64,000 nucleotides of DNA, taken from the NCBI RefSeq assembly GCF_900112775.1, contig NZ_FOYZ01000004.1, positions 260,570 to 324,569 on the forward strand, in the 5' to 3' direction. The stretch is from Anaeromicropila populeti (GTDB lineage: Bacteria > Bacillota > Clostridia > Lachnospirales > Lachnospiraceae). The notes under the pieces were generated by a model. The model was not told the DNA's origin and did not search any database. It saw nothing but the letters and a program-made list of their open reading frames with translations. A program made the position numbers and the translations under genes. Shown in pieces: positions 59,822 through 64,000 of this stretch. Position 1 is the stretch's first letter. Every line of letters begins with the position of its first letter.

Positions 59822-60736
59822 ATGTTAGATTTATGTTTATTAGGTACGGGGGGTATGATGCCGCTTCCAGGAAGACGATTAACTTCATTAATGACGAGGT
59901 TAAATGGAAGCAGCCTGCTGATTGACTGTGGAGAAGGCACTCAGGTTGCAATCAAAGAAAAGGGTTGGAGCTTTCATGGGATTGATACTATTTGCTTCAC
60001 ACATTACCACGCAGATCATATTAGTGGATTACCAGGACTTTTGTTATCAATGGGAAATGCAGATCGGACGGAGCCGGTGACCATGATTGGTCCAAAGGGT
60101 CTGGAGCGAGTAGTGAATGCACTTCGGGTTATAGCACCAGAACTCCCTTTTTCCATAGAGTTTATAGAATTAATAGAACCAGAAGAAACAATTGCATTAA
60201 ATGGATATATGATTTATGCATATAAGGTGAATCATAATGTAAGTTGTTACGGATATGCTCTGTCTGTACCAAGAGCAGGAAAATTTCAGTTAGAAAAGGC
60301 GTTAGAAAATGAAGTGCCTAAAAGGTTGTGGAGCCGTTTGCAAAAAGGTGAGATAATAGAGGAGGAAGGCAGAAAGTATACGCCTGATTTGATATTAGGT
60401 TCAGAAAGAAAGGGGATTAAGGTTGCATATTGTACTGATACAAGACCTGTTCCTGTTATTTCTAAAAATGCGATGGAAGCTGATTTGTTTATTTGCGAGG
60501 GAATGTATGGAGAAAAAGATAAAGATGCAAAGGCATCTCAGTATAAGCATATGACTTTTTATGAGGCTGCACAGCTTGCTGATGTTGCCAAAGTAAGGGA
60601 ATTATGGCTTACTCATTATAGTCCGTCATTAGTCAGACCAGAAGAATATTTGCAGGAAGTAAGAAAAATATTTCGTAATACTAAAACAGTCAAGGATTTA
60701 AAGAGCATTACGCTGGAATTCGATAAAGAGGAGTAA
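59822..60736 (+). CDS. rnz: Ribonuclease Z (tRNA 3' processing)
   Basis: The 304-residue metallo-beta-lactamase-fold nuclease has LLIDCGEGTQVAIK, zinc motif CFTHYHADHISGLPGLLLSMG, CTDTRP and C-terminal LWLTHYSPSLVRPEEY. It removes 3' trailers from tRNAs lacking encoded CCA, as is the case for both serine tRNAs at the end of the window. The ATG at 59822 follows GAGAGGAA; a longer in-frame start at 59783 is unlikely because it has no ribosome site and extends beyond the family start. Confidence 0.9.
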   Translation: MLDLCLLGTGGMMPLPGRRLTSLMTRLNGSSLLIDCGEGTQVAIKEKGWSFHGIDTICFTHYHADHISGLPGLLLSMGNADRTEPVTMIGPKGLERVVNALRVIAPELPFSIEFIELIEPEETIALNGYMIYAYKVNHNVSCYGYALSVPRAGKFQLEKALENEVPKRLWSRLQKGEIIEEEGRKYTPDLILGSERKGIKVAYCTDTRPVPVISKNAMEADLFICEGMYGEKDKDAKASQYKHMTFYEAAQLADVAKVRELWLTHYSPSLVRPEEYLQEVRKIFRNTKTVKDLKSITLEFDKEE

Positions 60737-60763
60737 GTCTGTTCTCTAAAAGGAGGAGTTATT

Positions 60764-61369
60764 ATGAAAGGTCTAAAAGGTCTAAAAGCTATAAAATTTG
60801 AACCTAAAAATATAGTTGCAATTGGTATACTAGTATTAATTGTACTTTTTTTTTACTGGCATATAGATAGTAAATCCAGTAATAATGATACGAATGTCAA
60901 AAGTGAGTACCAGTTACTTATTGATAAAGACCTTCAGAACGCGTATCCTGAGACACCGCGTGAGGTGGTAAAGCTTTATAGCAGGATTATAAAATGTTTA
61001 TATAATACTAAGCTGAAAGAATCAGAAATTGATACATTGACAGGGAAATTAAGAGTGTTGTTTGATGAAAAACTAAACGAAGAAAATCCTCTTGATAAAC
61101 ACATTGAAACTTTAATTCTTGAAATAAAGGAATATAAAGAACTACAACAGACCATTAGCAGTTATATCATTGAAAAAGACAGTGGTATAGATTATAGCAT
61201 TGTGGATGAAGAAGAGTATGCTACAATACTGGCAGAGTATTCTTTGAAGGTAAAAAGCAGTTATGAGAAAACAGTTGAAAAATTTTTATTACGCAAAGAT
61301 AGTGAGGGTTCTTGGAAAATTGTAGGATGGTCACTGGCGGATTTGGATGAAATAGAGGTTGAAGAATAA
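60764..61369 (+). CDS. Membrane-anchored protein of unknown function next to tsaD
   Basis: The 201-residue protein has one N-terminal membrane helix ([19 protein letters not shown], ~17-35), then a basic and acidic helical region. The C-terminal part resembles an NTF2-like fold in layout ([29 protein letters not shown]). It is probably anchored with the C-terminus outside. No family is recognised with confidence. It begins after AAGGAGGAG, 27 bp from rnz and 2 bp before tsaD, so it is cotranscribed with both. Confidence 0.72.
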   Translation: MKGLKGLKAIKFEPKNIVAIGILVLIVLFFYWHIDSKSSNNDTNVKSEYQLLIDKDLQNAYPETPREVVKLYSRIIKCLYNTKLKESEIDTLTGKLRVLFDEKLNEENPLDKHIETLILEIKEYKELQQTISSYIIEKDSGIDYSIVDEEEYATILAEYSLKVKSSYEKTVEKFLLRKDSEGSWKIVGWSLADLDEIEVEE

Positions 61370-61371
61370 AT

Positions 61372-62394
61372 ATGAAAGATGAAATTGTGATACTGGGGAT
61401 TGAATCCTCTTGTGATGAAACGGCAGCAGCAGTGGTGGTGAATGGCAGGGAAGTGTTGTCTAATGTAATCTCTTCTCAAATAGATTTGCATAAGTTGTAT
61501 GGAGGAGTTGTTCCTGAAATTGCATCTAGAAAGCATATAGAGAAAATAAATCAGGTCATTGAGGCTGCGTTGGAAAATGCTCAGAAAAATTTAGATGAAA
61601 TAGATGCAATAGCAGTAACCTATGGACCAGGACTTGTGGGGGCATTATTAGTTGGGGTAGCAGAAGCAAAAGCCATTAGCTATGCAAAAAATAAGCCATT
61701 AGTTGGCGTGCATCATATAGAGGGCCATGTATCTGCAAATTATATTGAACACAAAGAACTGGAGCCGCCTTTTTTATGTCTTATTGTATCGGGTGGACAT
61801 ACTCATTTAGTAGTTGTTAAGGATTATGGAAAATATGAAATTGTTGGAAGAACAAGAGATGATGCAGCGGGTGAGGCGTTTGATAAAGTTGCCAGAGCAA
61901 TCGGGCTGGGGTATCCAGGAGGACCAAAGATTGACAAGTTGTCAAAAGAAGGGGATAGAAATGCGATCCATTTTCCTAGAGGAAATATTACAGATGCACC
62001 TTTTGATTTTTCATTTAGTGGTGTAAAGTCAGCTGTATTAAACCATTTGAATATGTGTCAGATGAAAAACGTAGAAATTAAACCAGCAGATATTGCGGCA
62101 TCTTTTCAAGAGTCAGTGGTTGATGTACTAGTCACAAAAACTATACAGGCAGCACAACATCTCGATATGAAAACGGTAGTGCTGGCAGGTGGTGTTGCTT
62201 CTAATAATGGACTTCGTGAAAGAATGAATGAGGCATGCAATAAACAAGGATATAAGCTGTTCTATCCATCGCCTGTTTTTTGTACGGATAATGCAGCTAT
62301 GATTGCAGCAGCAGGTTACTATGAGTTTATGAATGGAACAAGGCATGGACTTGAATTAAATGCAGTTCCTAACTTAAAAATAGGACAAAGGTAG
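61372..62394 (+). CDS. tsaD: tRNA N6-adenosine threonylcarbamoyltransferase TsaD
   Basis: The 340-residue enzyme has [21 protein letters not shown], metal-binding [13 protein letters not shown] and [34 protein letters not shown] and the C-terminal [16 protein letters not shown] with the last metal ligand. It transfers the threonylcarbamoyl group to A37 with TsaB and TsaE, whose genes lie 3-4 kb upstream here instead of adjoining. It starts 2 bp after the membrane-anchored protein gene. Confidence 0.97.
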   Translation: MKDEIVILGIESSCDETAAAVVVNGREVLSNVISSQIDLHKLYGGVVPEIASRKHIEKINQVIEAALENAQKNLDEIDAIAVTYGPGLVGALLVGVAEAKAISYAKNKPLVGVHHIEGHVSANYIEHKELEPPFLCLIVSGGHTHLVVVKDYGKYEIVGRTRDDAAGEAFDKVARAIGLGYPGGPKIDKLSKEGDRNAIHFPRGNITDAPFDFSFSGVKSAVLNHLNMCQMKNVEIKPADIAASFQESVVDVLVTKTIQAAQHLDMKTVVLAGGVASNNGLRERMNEACNKQGYKLFYPSPVFCTDNAAMIAAAGYYEFMNGTRHGLELNAVPNLKIGQR

Positions 62395-62404
62395 TAAAGT
62401 TAAA

Positions 62405-63118
62405 ATGATGAAGAAGAATAAAGTAGCAGCAATTGTGCTTGCCGCGGGTCAGGGAAGAAGGATGAATAGTTCAGTTCCCAAGCAGTATCTAGTACTAAAT
62501 GATAAGCCAGTTTTGTATTATGCTCTGAAAGTTTTTGAGGACAGTCTAGTTGATGAAATTGTGCTTGTTACAGGAAAAAATCAAATTGATTACTGTAAAG
62601 AAAATATTGTCGAAAAATATCACTTTCAAAAAGTTGTATCTATTGTGGAGGGGGGTAAAGAAAGATATGATTCTGTCCGTATTGGGCTAAATGCCATAAA
62701 GAATGCAGACTATGTGTATATACATGATGGAGCCAGACCATTTGTTACTAATTGTATGATAGAGAAAACATATTCTGCTGTTCAAAAAGAAGGGGCTTGT
62801 GTAGTTGGGGTACCTGTAAAAGATACTATTAAAATAGCAGATCAGTCAGACTATGTTGTGGAAACCCCAAGAAGAGAATTCGTATGGACGGTTCAGACAC
62901 CCCAAGTATTTGAGTACCAATTAATTCTGAATGCTTATGAAAAGTTGAGTTGGAATAAGGCTGCTGATGTGACCGATGATGCCATGGTATTAGAAAGTAT
63001 GACTGGTCACAAGGTGAAACTGGTTATGGGGAGCTATGAAAATATGAAAATTACTACACCAGAGGATCTAGTAATTGCGGAAGCCTTTTTTAAATGCAGG
63101 CATAAAAAAGAAGATTAG
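62405..63118 (+). CDS. ispD: 2-C-methyl-D-erythritol 4-phosphate cytidylyltransferase
   Basis: The 237-residue MEP-pathway enzyme has VAAIVLAAGQGRRMNSSVPKQYL, EGGKERYDSVRIGL, YIHDGARPFVTNCMIEK and VWTVQTPQVF. It makes CDP-ME for isoprenoid synthesis. It lies 10 bp after tsaD, so it is probably the last gene of the rnz-tsaD-ispD run. The ribosome site is weak (AAAGGTAG). Confidence 0.94.
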   Translation: MMKKNKVAAIVLAAGQGRRMNSSVPKQYLVLNDKPVLYYALKVFEDSLVDEIVLVTGKNQIDYCKENIVEKYHFQKVVSIVEGGKERYDSVRIGLNAIKNADYVYIHDGARPFVTNCMIEKTYSAVQKEGACVVGVPVKDTIKIADQSDYVVETPRREFVWTVQTPQVFEYQLILNAYEKLSWNKAADVTDDAMVLESMTGHKVKLVMGSYENMKITTPEDLVIAEAFFKCRHKKED

Positions 63119-63190
63119 TATGTTTTATGCAGGCAAATTAGAGGTAATGTATGAATTGTTTGAAAAAAAGAAAAATTAATAAAAAAATAG

Positions 63191-63219
63191 TTGACAGACT
63201 AATAGAATAATGATAAAAT
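63191..63219 (+). promoter_or_regulatory. First of two tandem promoters of the tRNA-Ser genes
   Basis: TTGACA (63191-63196), 17 bp, TAAAAT (63214-63219). Confidence 0.6.
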
Positions 63220-63298
63220 ATGTCTTGTCGCTGTAAGTGATTTGAAGAGCGATAACCAATATGAAAAGATGTTTTAAATAATATTTTTTAAAAAGTAC

Positions 63299-63327
63299 TT
63301 GACACATGTTGGTGATAATGATATAAT
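63299..63327 (+). promoter_or_regulatory. Second tandem promoter of the tRNA-Ser genes
   Basis: TTGACA (63299-63304), 17 bp, TATAAT (63322-63327), a perfect promoter 14 bp before the first tRNA. Confidence 0.8.
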
Positions 63328-63341
63328 GTTCAAGCGTGTTT

Positions 63342-63427
63342 GGAGAGGTGTCCGAGTGGTTTAAGGAGCTGGTCTTGAAAACCAGTGACTCCGAAAGGGG
63401 CCGTGGGTTCGAATCCCACCTTCTCCG
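63342..63427 (+). tRNA. tRNA-Ser(UGA)
   Basis: Acceptor arms GGAGAGG and CTTCTCC with one G-T pair and discriminator G. The anticodon stem-loop is CTGGT-CTTGAAA-ACCAG with anticodon TGA. A long variable arm (GACTCCGAAAGGGGCC) marks a class II serine tRNA. T arm: GTGGGTTCGAATCCCAC. The 3' CCA is not encoded. Confidence 0.97.
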
Positions 63428-63507
63428 TTAGTGAAATTACTATGGTGATTTTATTGCAGGATTGTATAAATGTTAAGCTGAACATTATGAAGTGTGAAGC
63501 ACTTGTT

Positions 63508-63596
63508 GGAGAAGTACCCAAGTGGCTGAAGGGGCTCCCCTGGAAAGGGAGTAGGTCGTTAATAGCGGCGCGAGGGTTCAAATCCCTCCTTCTCCG
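63508..63596 (+). tRNA. tRNA-Ser(GGA)
   Basis: Acceptor GGAGAAG with CTTCTCC, discriminator G. The anticodon stem-loop is CTCCC-CTGGAAA-GGGAG with anticodon GGA. A long variable arm (TAGGTCGTTAATAGCGGCGC) confirms serine class II, and the T arm GAGGGTTCAAATCCCTC is intact. The 3' CCA is not encoded. It is 80 bp after the first tRNA and likely on the same transcript. Confidence 0.97.
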
Positions 63597-63624
63597 TTTG
63601 TCAAAAAGAAATGAAAAAAACTTG

Positions 63625-63653
63625 TTGACAACCAAATGTAAGTATGATAAAAT
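63625..63653 (+). promoter_or_regulatory. rRNA operon promoter
   Basis: TTGACA (63625-63630), 17 bp, TAAAAT (63648-63653), about 210 bp before the 16S gene. Confidence 0.75.
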
Positions 63654-63659
63654 ACTTAA

Positions 63660-63860
63660 GCTAGTCTTGAGTGACTACATGTCTTACAAAGAACTTTGAT
63701 AACTAAACAGTGAAACAACCTTGAAAATTCAAAAAGAATTTCAAAGAACAGCATCTATAAAAAGATGCACCCAAAAAACAGTAAAATACAGAACTTCCGG
63801 TAAGAGGAAGGGAAGTATACGGAAAATAGCCAAGCTAGATTTCTGAAGGAAAAAAACTTT
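63660..63860 (+). other. rRNA leader region
   Basis: Transcribed leader between the rRNA promoter and 16S. It contains the hairpin GCATC/GATGC around 63753-63768 and the segment ACTTCCGGTAAGAGGAAGGG near 63793, likely part of the pre-16S processing stem. No gene is present. Confidence 0.55.

Positions 63861-64000
<140 letters not shown>

Noticed and set aside
63330..63699. Open frames on both strands spanning the tRNA-Ser genes
   Set aside because: They run through complete tRNA genes and so cannot be proteins.

Overview
The window reads as a chromosomal segment of a low-GC, endospore-forming, flagellated member of the Clostridia, most likely Lachnospiraceae. The indications are AT-rich sequence with strong AGGAGG ribosome binding sites, a cotJABC spore-coat operon, mbl/flhO/flhP-type flagellar genes, class III fructose bisphosphatase, a long-form HPF, and the first ~140 bases of a 16S rRNA of Lachnospiraceae type at the right end. 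Almost all genes lie on the + strand. No phage, insertion sequence or CRISPR array was seen.

Layout. 1-4.2 kb: the 5' end of an MMPL exporter, divergent from a TetR repressor with three operator copies, then a copper operon csoR-copA-copZ. 4.3-9.7 kb: a secreted transglutaminase-like protein, an ABC exporter with two permeases, and a YtrA-type GntR repressor with its own ABC transporter. 9.7-15 kb: a 3-methyladenine glycosylase, then a complete BceRS-BceAB peptide-sensing and detoxification module. 15-22 kb: a KDG-type sugar kinase, an odd HPr-like protein, cotJABC, an AraC regulator divergent from a GH127 beta-L-arabinofuranosidase, and a MATE exporter. 22.4-25.3 kb: an Agr-type quorum-sensing locus (kinase, LytTR regulator) followed by a 45-residue AgrD-like peptide gene, with no agrB in the window, and then ~650 bp of apparently non-coding DNA ending in a strong terminator. 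25.4-38.3 kb: fbp, a CPBP protease, a chemoreceptor, a 56-residue protein, mbl-flhO-flhP-flgJ-like, recD2, a nucleotidyltransferase, comF and yvyF. 38.3-44 kb: a minus-strand acyl-ACP thioesterase/cvfB pair, ridA, a second CPBP protease, trxB and an SH3-NlpC/P60 cell-wall hydrolase. 44-49 kb: a terminator-insulated cluster of DnaA boxes, then hpf, secA and prfB (programmed frameshift), and cheW. 49.8-56 kb: ACT protein-hom-ApgM-like-lysC, an aspartate-family operon in which the ApgM-like protein is a candidate homoserine kinase, then tex. 56-64 kb: an FMN riboswitch with ribU, the tsaE-tsaB-rimI and tsaD genes for t6A modification interleaved with rnz and unknown genes, ispD, two serine tRNAs and the start of an rRNA operon.

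Most of the window is housekeeping. The points that stand out are the agrC-agrA-agrD arrangement lacking agrB, whose peptide has a predicted all-phenylalanine thiolactone ring encoded over a T9 tract; the DnaA-box cluster upstream of hpf-secA; the HPr paralogue with His15 but Arg at position 46; the non-orthologous homoserine kinase candidate; and several precise operator palindromes that tie regulators to their targets. All calls come from reading the sequence. No database search was possible, so family names rest on recognised motifs and context.
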